From positions 1 through 55,129 of the IMG/VR virus record IMGVR_UViG_3300014911_000007: a stretch of DNA of 55,129 nt; one strand, 5' to 3'. The notes below the pieces were generated by a model. That model worked only from the letters and a program-made list of their open reading frames with translations. It was not told the origin of the DNA and searched no databases. Below are positions 49,853 to 55,129 of the stretch, piece after piece. This stretch comes from a virus. Both the position numbers and the translations under genes were made by a program. Position 1 is the first letter of the stretch; each line of letters opens with the position of its first letter.

Positions 49853-50281
49853 TCATTCGTCTGCTTTTTCGCGTAGGAAGTCTAGCACGATGTCGAACAC
49901 TTCATCTTTTTCGAGTTGCTGTGCTAAAGTGAGGAGTGCGTTGAAGTTTTGGATCAAACTTCCGTACTCTTGGATTATTTCATCAGCATATGCTTGACGG
50001 TTGAGGTTACTTGCAATCCATGTCAATAGGTCTGATGTATAGATGTCGGCCTCTGGCGGCTCGGCGTCCTTCCCATCGCCTACAATATTCCAAAGGGCCT
50101 CAATTGTAAAGCGGTAGCGGTGATCATCTGGGAGTAGCTCCCCATTGTCGTGCGCAGCATAAACTAGGCTGCGCACCCACTCCGGCGCGTCGTTCTGCAC
50201 CCTCCAGTATTCGGAGCCATCCTCTCGTGTGGCTTTTTCAAAGTAGCTGGCGGCTTCGTTTGCTAGGTCTTGAACGTCCAT
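49853..50281 (-). CDS. Hypothetical protein (DxYxxDLLxW-type)
   Basis: 142 residues from ATG 50281 (AGGAGG upstream); the in-frame extension to 50326 overlaps the neighbour. The central DIYTSDLLTWIASNLNR and YADEIIQEYG are helical and recur in small phage proteins of unknown role. Confidence 0.75.
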   Translation of the reverse strand: MDVQDLANEAASYFEKATREDGSEYWRVQNDAPEWVRSLVYAAHDNGELLPDDHRYRFTIEALWNIVGDGKDAEPPEADIYTSDLLTWIASNLNRQAYADEIIQEYGSLIQNFNALLTLAQQLEKDEVFDIVLDFLREKADE

Positions 50282-50292
50282 CGTTTCACCTC

Positions 50293-50574
50293 CTAGATTT
50301 CGCCCTTTCGCACTCGTTCGTACCACGCGCCAATGGCTGCGCGGTAGTTAGAGTATAGGCCGACTTCTTCGATCTCCTTGAGGTTGGTGGGCTGTGGTTT
50401 ACAGTTGATCCAATCGCAGCACTTCCACAATGCCCATCCGCCGTACTCATCATGTGGGGGCCAGTAGAAGCTAATCCAGAAGCAGTGTCTAATCTCGTCT
50501 GAGCAAGCAGAGGTCCATCCGATAAGCTCGCGATGCTCACCTTGCTCTCGTGGGATACGGGTTAGTGGGTCCAT
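50293..50574 (-). CDS. Hypothetical Trp-rich protein
   Basis: 93 residues from ATG 50574, which has GGGAGGG upstream; a longer start at 50649 would include a palindrome copy in the coding part. Contains WISFYWPP and WALWKCCDWINC. Function unknown. Confidence 0.72.
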   Translation of the reverse strand: MDPLTRIPREQGEHRELIGWTSACSDEIRHCFWISFYWPPHDEYGGWALWKCCDWINCKPQPTNLKEIEEVGLYSNYRAAIGAWYERVRKGEI

Positions 50575-50626
50575 ACTATTCCCTCCCTTCGTCTTCCCTG
50601 GCGGCTTAGACCTCCTCGGCTTGCCG

Positions 50627-50641
50627 AAGTAAGGTTTACTT
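50627..50641. repeat. Palindrome AAGTAA-GGT-TTACTT, copy 6
   Basis: A perfect 6-base-arm copy in the gap upstream of the gene at 50293-50574. Confidence 0.75.
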
Positions 50642-50658
50642 ACTGGCATCGGCCTCCG

Positions 50659-50856
50659 TTAGTCTGCGAAGTAAATACGGTTGGGGTATTTATGTCCCAG
50701 CTTGACGGTTTGGCGGATGCCGTGTTGAGTGTATTCGACGACTAGGAATCCACCCCAAAAGCCCTCAATTTCCACCTCGCTTTCGTCCGACACCTCTATT
50801 CTGATGCGCTTTTTGAAGCCGAGCGGCCTATCATATTCGCAAATTAATGTTCTCAT
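50659..50856 (-). CDS. Small beta-rich hypothetical protein
   Basis: 65 residues, AAGGAGG before ATG 50856. Almost all beta: short strands with Arg, Glu and aromatic residues. Function unknown. A long palindrome copy lies just upstream of its SD site. Confidence 0.74.
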   Translation of the reverse strand: MRTLICEYDRPLGFKKRIRIEVSDESEVEIEGFWGGFLVVEYTQHGIRQTVKLGHKYPNRIYFAD

Positions 50857-50877
50857 ATCAGCCTCCTTTTTCTTCTT

Positions 50878-50896
50878 CCAAGTAAGGATTACTTGG
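50878..50896. repeat. Palindrome CCAAGTAA-GGA-TTACTTGG, copy 7
   Basis: The longest copy: 8-base perfect arms around three bases. It is in the leader of the gene at 50659-50856. A TATAAT on the minus strand (50925-50920) lies upstream, without a good -35. Confidence 0.8.
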
Positions 50897-50934
50897 TGTC
50901 CTTGGTGGTCTCCCCTCCCATTATATACGGTGGC

Positions 50935-51096
50935 TTAGGCTCGCCAGATAATGGGATATGGGGTGTTAGGTGGAAGTCCTTTAGCTGTAGCCTCTCGCGC
51001 TCTTCGGCGTATTTTCATCGCGTATTTGCTGCGCTTGGGCTTGACTCCTCCGGCTGCTTTCTTGGCGGCTAGGGTCTTCTTGTGTTTCTTTGTCAT
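50935..51096 (-). CDS. Small, very basic protein (53 aa)
   Basis: 53 residues from ATG 51096 to TAA 50935, found by direct translation. GGAGAGGAG lies upstream. The first 35 residues hold about 14 Lys or Arg (MTKKHKKTLAAKKAAGG...), as in small nucleic-acid-binding proteins. A palindrome copy directly precedes the SD site. Confidence 0.68.
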   Translation of the reverse strand: MTKKHKKTLAAKKAAGGVKPKRSKYAMKIRRRAREATAKGLPPNTPYPIIWRA

Positions 51097-51112
51097 GGTT
51101 TGATCTCCTCTC

Positions 51113-51253
51113 CTAAGTAAGGATTACTTGGTATCCGTGCCGGCGGGCATCCGTCATAATTCGAGCGGCACAATCCTTACATAGTCTCAGCGTATCCCGT
51201 TCAACGTCGTTGTATAGATAATCGTAAGGGTGACAGTGGCGGGCGTGCCGCAT
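51113..51253 (-). pseudogene. CxxC-containing frame, possible second part of a frameshifted gene
   Basis: 46 codons from an internal ATG without a good SD site. It encodes YLYNDVERDTLRLCKDCAAR, a CxxC-containing end like the C-terminal half of the protein at 51947-52207 (EYLCSRHFDELRRE). It overlaps, in another frame, the gene at 51187-51306, which carries the matching N-terminal half. Either a frameshift (natural or sequencing) split one gene, or two coupled small genes overlap. Confidence 0.4.
51115..51129. repeat. Palindrome AAGTAA-GGA-TTACTT, copy 8
   Basis: A perfect 6-base-arm copy directly upstream of the SD site of the gene at 50935-51096; it overlaps the stop of the frame at 51113-51253. 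Confidence 0.78.
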
Positions 51254-51306
51254 AGGTGCCCGCTGATTATGCGGTTATCGTGATTATCACAGATGGCGTG
51301 ATTCAT
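51187..51306 (-). CDS. Short Cys/His protein, possibly the N-terminal half of a broken gene
   Basis: 39 residues from ATG 51306, with strong SD GGAGG. It begins MNHAICDNHDNRIISGHLC, followed by a beta stretch PATVTLTIIY, which resembles the N-terminal half of the protein at 51947-52207 (RTCRTQTTRGHFC ... YAVTMRIIDI). The paralogue continues with a Cys/His pair; here the frame stops, while the neighbouring frame carries it. Confidence 0.55.
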   Translation of the reverse strand: MNHAICDNHDNRIISGHLCGTPATVTLTIIYTTTLNGIR

Positions 51307-51338
51307 TTCGTGCCTCCTATCTTGAAAGTTTGGCTTTC

Positions 51339-51347
51339 GGGGGTTTA
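51339..51347 (-). repeat. Intergenic motif TAAACCCCC, copy 2
   Basis: Begins with the TAA stop codon of the gene at 51345-51602 and continues ACCCCCG. Confidence 0.5.
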
Positions 51348-51602
51348 TACTCCCTCGCCATCGTCCAATAGGGCATCCCGCAGTGCGTCGAAGTCTATCC
51401 GGTCCACTGCGTCTTGGAGCAAATCCCAAGCAAGGTCCGCGGGTGGGCGTGCGTGTAGGTCTAGCACGTCCTCACGAATGAAATCATAAAGGGCTTCCTT
51501 TCCCTCTTGGGCTGCTTGGCGGGCTAGACTCCACGTCACGGAGTCATTGCCAATCCATGTAAAGGTCGTCCACGTTTCCTTATTTGCCCATCCGTTGTAC
51601 AT
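51345..51602 (-). CDS. DUF7249-like small phage protein
   Basis: 85 residues, GGAGG before ATG 51602. MYNGWANKETWTTFTWIGND matches the NGWxNxETWxxxxWIGND start of a widespread small phage family (I recall DUF7249); the rest is acidic and helical. Function not known. Confidence 0.75.
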   Translation of the reverse strand: MYNGWANKETWTTFTWIGNDSVTWSLARQAAQEGKEALYDFIREDVLDLHARPPADLAWDLLQDAVDRIDFDALRDALLDDGEGV

Positions 51603-51633
51603 GCTTCACCTCCGGCAGATATCGGGATAGGGT

Positions 51634-51903
51634 CTACTCTCTAAAGTAGAGATATCGGCGCGTTTCATCTCCGAGATAGTGGTCTTTACATTCCGGCTCC
51701 CCGTCCATGCGCCATGCTTCGAATCCCCATTCGTCCCAATCACAATATTGGAATCCTCTATAGGCTCCTGCGTCCATTAGGATTCCCTGGACGAGATAAA
51801 AAACGGCATTGCGCGCCTCAGGCGTAATGTTCGGGTTCGATGTGATTCTGTTCGCACGTTCTACTAGCTTTCGCAGTGGATAAGTTTTCCTTGTCCTTGG
51901 CAT
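51634..51903 (-). CDS. Hypothetical protein (YRGFxY type)
   Basis: 89 residues, AAGGAG before ATG 51903. The helical first half (LVERANRITSNPNITPEARN) and the second half (GAYRGFQY, DHYLGDETRRYLYF) follow a pattern I recall from small phage proteins of unknown role. Confidence 0.75.
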   Translation of the reverse strand: MPRTRKTYPLRKLVERANRITSNPNITPEARNAVFYLVQGILMDAGAYRGFQYCDWDEWGFEAWRMDGEPECKDHYLGDETRRYLYFRE

Positions 51904-51939
51904 GACTTTCTCCTTTCTGCAAATGCCTTCCTTAAGTTA

Positions 51940-51949
51940 CGGGGGCTTA
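51940..51949 (-). repeat. Intergenic motif TAAGCCCCCG, copy 3
   Basis: Begins with the TAA stop codon of the gene at 51947-52207. Confidence 0.55.
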
Positions 51950-52207
51950 TGCAAATTGCCAAGTTGCGGCAACCTGTATCACTTGGGCGACGTTGCCCCA
52001 TTCTCGGCGGATGATCCCCGCTCTCCCGACAAGCTTCATTTCGCGGCGTAGCTCGTCAAAGTGGCGGCTGCATAGGTACTCTGTTTTCCATTCGCCGCGC
52101 CTCCGATAGCCTGGGCCGATGTCGATGATTCGCATTGTAACCGCATAGCGCGGCTTCATCTTGCAGAAGTGCCCGCGCGTGGTCTGGGTTCGGCAGGTTC
52201 GCTCCAT
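51947..52207 (-). CDS. Small Cys/His zinc-binding protein
   Basis: 86 residues, GGAGG before ATG 52207. Cys5, Cys15 and a later CSRH (near 46-49) could hold one zinc. A beta stretch YAVTMRIIDI lies between. The C-terminal part is basic. A broken or split relative seems to lie at 51113-51306. Confidence 0.74.
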   Translation of the reverse strand: MERTCRTQTTRGHFCKMKPRYAVTMRIIDIGPGYRRRGEWKTEYLCSRHFDELRREMKLVGRAGIIRREWGNVAQVIQVAATWQFA

Positions 52208-52211
52208 TGCT

Positions 52212-52391
52212 TTACCTCCGGTCCTCTAGTTCGGTTAGAATCTCGCCAAGGCCGAGGGCCAAGGTGAGGATGGCATACAATAGCAGTTCATCTTTCACCT
52301 TTGAAAAGTAGCCGCAGTCTGCGGCTCGTTCCACTTTCGAGATGAGGTCCTCGACGCTGTCGGCGTATTTCTTCGCTCGGTTTTTCATCAT
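52212..52391 (-). CDS. Small protein (59 aa) with C-terminal hydrophobic helix
   Basis: 59 residues from ATG 52391 (a second ATG follows directly), stop TAA 52212; found by direct translation. GGAGGG lies upstream. A charged helix (KYADSVEDLISKVERAA) is followed by a hydrophobic stretch (LLLYAILTLALGLGEIL) that could enter a membrane or pack in a dimer. It fills the otherwise empty gap between its neighbours. Confidence 0.68.
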   Translation of the reverse strand: MMKNRAKKYADSVEDLISKVERAADCGYFSKVKDELLLYAILTLALGLGEILTELEDRR

Positions 52392-52579
52392 TCTTCCCTC
52401 CGTCTTCCGTTCTTCCGGTCCTTGCGACGGCGGCGCTCCGCGTCATTCTGGCAGGCGCGGGAGCAATATACGTAGCCGTCGGGTGCCATGTAGGCGCGGT
52501 CTCCGATATAAAGCGGATATCCGCACTCATCGCACTCCGTTTCCTCGGTGCGGCGGCTGATCTTGTACCACGTGCCCAT
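52388..52579 (-). CDS. Zinc-ribbon protein with basic tail
   Basis: 63 residues, GGAGGG before ATG 52579. CDEC (near 17-20) and CSRAC (near 39-43) form a zinc site like those in small phage DNA-binding proteins; the last 20 residues are mostly Arg and Lys. Confidence 0.75.
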   Translation of the reverse strand: MGTWYKISRRTEETECDECGYPLYIGDRAYMAPDGYVYCSRACQNDAERRRRKDRKNGRRREE

Positions 52580-52619
52580 GTTTCCCTCCGTTCTCTGAGT
52601 GTTCGGCTTTCTACGAATT

Positions 52620-52630
52620 GCGGGGGCTTA
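52620..52630 (-). repeat. Intergenic motif TAAGCCCCCGC, copy 4
   Basis: Begins with the TAA stop codon of the gene at 52628-53212. Confidence 0.55.
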
Positions 52631-53212
52631 CAGTATTCGGCAAGCGGTCCAGAATGGCTTGCCCTTGTCTGCCCACATGCTATCTTTTCCCTCGATGTCT
52701 ACTCCGATACAGTATTCCCGTTCCTGAGGTTGGCCTAGGATTGTGAGCTTGATTCCGAATGCCTGCGACTTCCATTTGAATGGTGGCGCTTTTTTCAGTG
52801 GGAGGGTGAAGCGGAGTCGCTCATCCCATGAGGCCCACGCGCGGCTGACCTCTGGGCATCCGCACGCGTGCCCGTGGTCTTCCGGCGTTGGGCATGTCGG
52901 ATAGAACATATAATAGTCTAGTAATAGTGTTATGCCTTTGTACCGTCTAATGCGGGCCTTTCCGATACTCTTCCAGACGGGTTCCAAGCTCGGCGCTCGT
53001 GGTATGTAGTAAGTCGATTTGCCTTGGGGGAGCTTTCTTTCTGTCAGTCTGTAAGCGTCCCTACGTAATAATCGATCCGGTTCTATTCTTATCGTCTGTC
53101 CACTGCCCATGAGGTAGTGGCCTAGGAAGTAAAGATGCTGAAAGCGTTTCCACTTCCAGAGGCCAATTGCTTTCAGCATTGCTCCAAATAGATAGCAGAG
53201 GATTCGCTTCAT
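52628..53212 (-). CDS. Hypothetical protein with hydrophobic N-terminus
   Basis: 194 residues, GAGAGG before ATG 53212. The first 20 residues (MKRILCYLFGAMLKAIG) could be a signal or membrane anchor. A CPTPEDHGHACGCPE block (Cys and His) near 107-121 may bind metal. The rest is basic and beta-rich. Function unknown. Confidence 0.72.
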   Translation of the reverse strand: MKRILCYLFGAMLKAIGLWKWKRFQHLYFLGHYLMGSGQTIRIEPDRLLRRDAYRLTERKLPQGKSTYYIPRAPSLEPVWKSIGKARIRRYKGITLLLDYYMFYPTCPTPEDHGHACGCPEVSRAWASWDERLRFTLPLKKAPPFKWKSQAFGIKLTILGQPQEREYCIGVDIEGKDSMWADKGKPFWTACRIL

Positions 53213-53233
53213 GGTGCATCCTCTCTTCGTTTT

Positions 53234-53243
53234 CGGGGGCCTA
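53234..53243 (-). repeat. Intergenic motif TAGGCCCCCG, copy 5
   Basis: Begins with the TAG stop codon of the gene at 53241-53471. Confidence 0.5.
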
Positions 53244-53471
53244 TTTAGCAGCTAGGGCGACGTGGCGGCAATTCCAAGCGATGCCTAGCAAGTAGCTAAA
53301 CGGGCCTCCGCCTGTGAAGTGCGCTCCGGCCTCAGTGAGGGGCGGCTTGTCTGTGCCATGCCTCTTGGCGTGCATGATATCGGCTATCGCTTCACTCTCT
53401 GATAGGATAGCCGTCCATTGCAGGGCGCGGATCAGTCGCGGGTATCGGCGGCGGATTTCTTCACGGTTCAT
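53241..53471 (-). CDS. Small hypothetical protein
   Basis: 76 residues, GGGAGGG before ATG 53471. A basic helical start, then a Gly-rich turn and WNCRHVALAAK. Function unknown. Confidence 0.72.
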   Translation of the reverse strand: MNREEIRRRYPRLIRALQWTAILSESEAIADIMHAKRHGTDKPPLTEAGAHFTGGGPFSYLLGIAWNCRHVALAAK

Positions 53472-53492
53472 GGGTCCCTCCCTTCTCAGTTT

Positions 53493-53502
53493 CAGGGGCC
53501 TA
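53493..53502 (-). repeat. Intergenic motif TAGGCCCCTG, copy 6
   Basis: A variant copy; begins with the TAG stop codon of the gene at 53500-53718. Confidence 0.45.
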
Positions 53503-53718
53503 CATCTCGCCTCTGTATCCGTGGCGGGCGAGGTCTAGGGCTTCCTGGATAGCCTGAGCCTCCGTCCAGTGCGGTTTGGGCTTCACTGTCATTTCGTGGT
53601 ATTCAACCTCGAATACTTCCAGTGGGAGCGGTGAGGTCTTGGCGAAGTTGTCGGCCTCGTCGCGGCTGTCAAATATCCCTGCTGGCGTGCTCTCGGTCAC
53701 GGCTATAAAGTAGCGCAT
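53500..53718 (-). CDS. Small hypothetical protein
   Basis: 72 residues, GGAGG before ATG 53718. An alpha/beta protein beginning MRYFIAVTES and ending with an amphipathic helix. Function unknown. Its start overlaps the end of the gene at 53669-53887. Confidence 0.72.
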   Translation of the reverse strand: MRYFIAVTESTPAGIFDSRDEADNFAKTSPLPLEVFEVEYHEMTVKPKPHWTEAQAIQEALDLARHGYRGEM

Positions 53719-53887
53719 CTTCGCCTCCGTCCACTAGTTGCGGGGGCTTATATCCTCCGCTCAATTCTAATAAGCATCGACTCCATTGTAGGCGCTCCGC
53801 CTCATCTTTTGGCGGCTGGTATGCTATCAGTGCTGCGGCGGCAATAGCAAGGATTCGATCAGGGGTCTTTCGGCTGGGATATTGCAT
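53669..53887 (-). CDS. Small hypothetical protein, probably extended by a lost stop
   Basis: 72 residues, GGAGG before ATG 53887. A helical N-terminus (ILAIAAAALIAYQPP) resembles small phage proteins. The frame reads through the TAAGCCCCCG motif at 53740-53750, which in other genes begins with the stop codon, and runs 50 bases into the next gene. The last 26 residues are therefore probably not ancestral. Confidence 0.6.
   Translation of the reverse strand: MQYPSRKTPDRILAIAAAALIAYQPPKDEAERLQWSRCLLELSGGYKPPQLVDGGEDALLYSRDREHASRDI
53740..53750 (-). repeat. Intergenic motif TAAGCCCCCGC, copy 7 (out of frame)
   Basis: Same motif, but here TAA is out of frame with the overlapping gene at 53669-53887. 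Confidence 0.5.
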
Positions 53888-53899
53888 GAATGTGCCTCC

Positions 53900-53914
53900 A
53901 AGTAAGGCTTACTT
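53900..53914. repeat. Palindrome AAGTAA-GGC-TTACTT, copy 9
   Basis: A perfect 6-base-arm copy that directly abuts the SD site (53895-53899) of the gene at 53669-53887. Confidence 0.78.
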
Positions 53915-53918
53915 TAGG

Positions 53919-53957
53919 GGCCGGGCCGCGCGGCCTATGGGTCCGCGCTGCCCGGCC
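53919..53957. terminator. GC-rich hairpin between right-arm genes
   Basis: GGCCGGGC and GCGCGG pair with CCGCGC and GCCCGGCC, with one mismatch and a 9-base loop. On the plus strand TTTATT follows; on the minus strand the flank is CCTAAAG. It lies between the stop of the gene at 53968 and palindrome copy 9. A terminator or processing site. Confidence 0.5.
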
Positions 53958-53967
53958 TTTATTCCGC

Positions 53968-54354
53968 TTAGGCGTGAGGGTGCCAGTCCTCTAGGCGGGC
54001 GAGGGCTGCATCCTCTGTCGGTCGGCTTATGGGGCCGTGATAGTGGCGGTTATCGGCGTATGGCTCCCAGACGAGAAGGGCGCGGTTCCAATCCCGCGTA
54101 CCGCGTGCGGGGGCCGGAGGGTTGAACATCCCTTCGACTGTCCGCGGGGCCTTCCTGCGTGGGGCTGTAGTGTCGCCTCGCCATGTCACGGTTACGGCTT
54201 TGCGGTGGTACGTCTTGCGGGCCCTGCGCATCCGCTGGCCTACAATGAGGCGGGCGAATCCTGGTAGCAATCCTTGCGCATCCGCGGGCAGTTCCGGCGG
54301 TGGTTCTATCGACCTGGGAGCGGGGCCGAATTCAAGGTGCAATTGCTCGGTCAT
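53968..54354 (-). CDS. Hypothetical basic, Pro-rich protein
   Basis: 128 residues, GGAGG just before ATG 54354. Starts MTEQLHLEFGP, a pattern often seen in phage proteins with partner-binding tails, and contains a basic RRARKTYHRKAVTV segment shared in type with the protein at 54595-54930 (RAKAVTVNWR). Function unknown. Confidence 0.65.
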   Translation of the reverse strand: MTEQLHLEFGPAPRSIEPPPELPADAQGLLPGFARLIVGQRMRRARKTYHRKAVTVTWRGDTTAPRRKAPRTVEGMFNPPAPARGTRDWNRALLVWEPYADNRHYHGPISRPTEDAALARLEDWHPHA

Positions 54355-54535
54355 CCTTCCTCCAGTATGTCACGGGCTTGATGGTGGCGATGGGCGCTCG
54401 GCCTAGGGCTTTCAGCGGGCGGCTGATCTCGTCTGCCCATGCCATCGCGTCGCGCATGTTGTCATGGGCGCTGGCGTCGAAGAGGCGGCCATTCTCCAAG
54501 ACAATCACGGCTTGATAACGGATGTATGGCTGCAT
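54332..54535 (-). CDS. Small alpha/beta hypothetical protein
   Basis: 67 residues from ATG 54535 (GGAGG upstream). An alpha/beta pattern with YQAVIVLENG and a helix NMRDAMAWADEI. It overlaps the next gene by 23 bases. Function unknown. Confidence 0.7.
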   Translation of the reverse strand: MQPYIRYQAVIVLENGRLFDASAHDNMRDAMAWADEISRPLKALGRAPIATIKPVTYWRKDDRAIAP

Positions 54536-54555
54536 AGGTGCCTCCTTCACAATAT

Positions 54556-54566
54556 GCGGGGGATTA
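54556..54566 (-). repeat. Intergenic motif TAATCCCCCGC, copy 8
   Basis: A variant of the recurring motif, next to a hairpin and not at a stop codon. Confidence 0.45.
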
Positions 54567-54567
54567 G

Positions 54568-54592
54568 GGGAGGCCGCGCGTGGCGGCCTCCC
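54568..54592 (-). terminator. GC-rich hairpin after the gene at 54595
   Basis: GGGAGGCCGC and GCGGCCTCCC with a 5-base loop, two bases after the stop codon. No T run, so a weak terminator or an RNA-processing or stability element. Confidence 0.45.
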
Positions 54593-54594
54593 GG

Positions 54595-54930
54595 CTAGTT
54601 GGCCTCCTCCTGGCTGACCTGCTGGTAGGCATTCCAGATTTCCGGCGCGGCCTCTATGATGTCATTCAGGCTCTCGGTGATGTTGTCGTAGGTGATGTGG
54701 GCCTGGGTGTACTGCTCCGGCTCTAGGCGGCGGAGGTCATCAAGTGCCCAGTGGAGTCGGCGGGCGATGTATTCAGCGACCCTCCTTTCGACTGTGGTGC
54801 CTTCGTGCCAGAGATATCGGCAGAGGCGGTCACGGCTGGATCGGGTGAGATGGTAGGTTCTGGGGTTGCTGAGCCTGGTGAAGGTGGCGACGTTCTCGCG
54901 CCAATTGACGGTTACGGCTTTCGCTCGCAT
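54595..54930 (-). CDS. Hypothetical protein
   Basis: 111 residues, GGAGG before ATG 54930. A beta-rich basic start (MRAKAVTVNWRENVATFTR) is followed by a helical acidic part. Its N-terminus resembles an internal segment of the protein at 53968-54354. Function unknown. Confidence 0.72.
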   Translation of the reverse strand: MRAKAVTVNWRENVATFTRLSNPRTYHLTRSSRDRLCRYLWHEGTTVERRVAEYIARRLHWALDDLRRLEPEQYTQAHITYDNITESLNDIIEAAPEIWNAYQQVSQEEAN

Positions 54931-55021
54931 GACATCCTCCGTTTAGGTTGTGAAGGTGCGGATTAGGTGCATGGGCGCACCGCGGGCGCGTCCTGGCGGG
55001 CAGGGCGCGCCTCCGTTGAGC

Positions 55022-55129
55022 CTATGCGTCGGGGTCAGTCCAGCGTGGGCGGTGAGGCTCTCGCAGTGCCATCGGCACGCGCAGGCGGGCGAAGTCCTGC
55101 GCCATGCGGTCATATCGTCGGCGGTAGTG
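55022..55129 (-). CDS. C-terminal end of a gene cut by the window edge
   Basis: 35 codons before TAG 55022-55024, open to the window end. Very Arg-rich (HYRRRYDRMAQDFARLR onward). Too short to classify. The 90 bases to the next gene (54931-55021) contain only GC-rich sequence and an SD site. Confidence 0.5.
   Translation of the reverse strand, partial: HYRRRYDRMAQDFARLRVPMALREPHRPRWTDPDA

Noticed and set aside
1-55129. CRISPR array, insertion sequence, integrase or attachment site
   Set aside because: No spaced direct repeats of the right size, no transposase or integrase motifs, and no terminal repeats could be confirmed by eye.

Overview
The window looks like most of a bacteriophage genome (about 55 kb, GC a little over 50 percent by eye), virulent and probably short-tailed, infecting a bacterium. 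Nearly every gene has a GGAGG-type Shine-Dalgarno (SD) site, and several promoters are close to the sigma70 consensus, so the host is bacterial with ordinary translation and sigma70-type transcription. No RNA polymerase, integrase, excisionase or repressor gene was seen. The host cannot be named from the sequence. Genes at both window edges are cut, so the window is either part of a genome or a circular genome opened inside genes.

Layout. (1) 1-30905, plus strand: late genes. After a truncated zinc-finger gene and a promoter with an overlapping inverted repeat come an HExxH protein, large terminase, portal, three small or middle-sized head genes, a single 3359-residue giant gene (10 kb, candidate ejected polyvalent protein), a palindromic promoter, scaffold, N4-gp56-like major capsid protein, a decoration-like protein, a GT42/DUF115-like protein, neck and nozzle-like proteins, a Vsr-like nuclease and a 1659-residue fibre. 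A lysis cassette (small protein, GH25 lysozyme, XhlA-like holin) has its own promoter. No sheath, tube or typical tape measure is visible. (2) 30880-44921, minus strand: replication and nucleotide metabolism. Read in transcription order from the right: SNF2 helicase, zinc ribbon, RecB-type exonuclease, SSB-position protein, DnaG-like primase, DnaB-like helicase, family A DNA polymerase, family 4-like uracil-DNA glycosylase, a truncated NeuB-type sialic acid synthase, RecA-like recombinase, small nuclease and metallophosphoesterase. (3) 44922-45611: control region. It holds divergent promoters, two perfect TGTGA-N6-TCACA boxes, an AT-rich core, an HNH gene and a strongly structured non-coding stretch. 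(4) 45612-55129, minus strand: about 28 very small genes, many Cys-rich, including three paralogues, with recurring intergenic motifs.

The least explained signals are: a palindrome AAGTAA-NNN-TTACTT with nine perfect AGTAA-N3-TTACT copies; the structured RNA candidate at 45404-45605; the CRP-like boxes; a possible short antisense RNA at 46539-46600; and the pairing of a NeuB-type synthase with a sialyltransferase-like protein in the capsid operon. Three genes of 53 to 59 residues (41235-41411, 50935-51096, 52212-52391) were found by direct translation.
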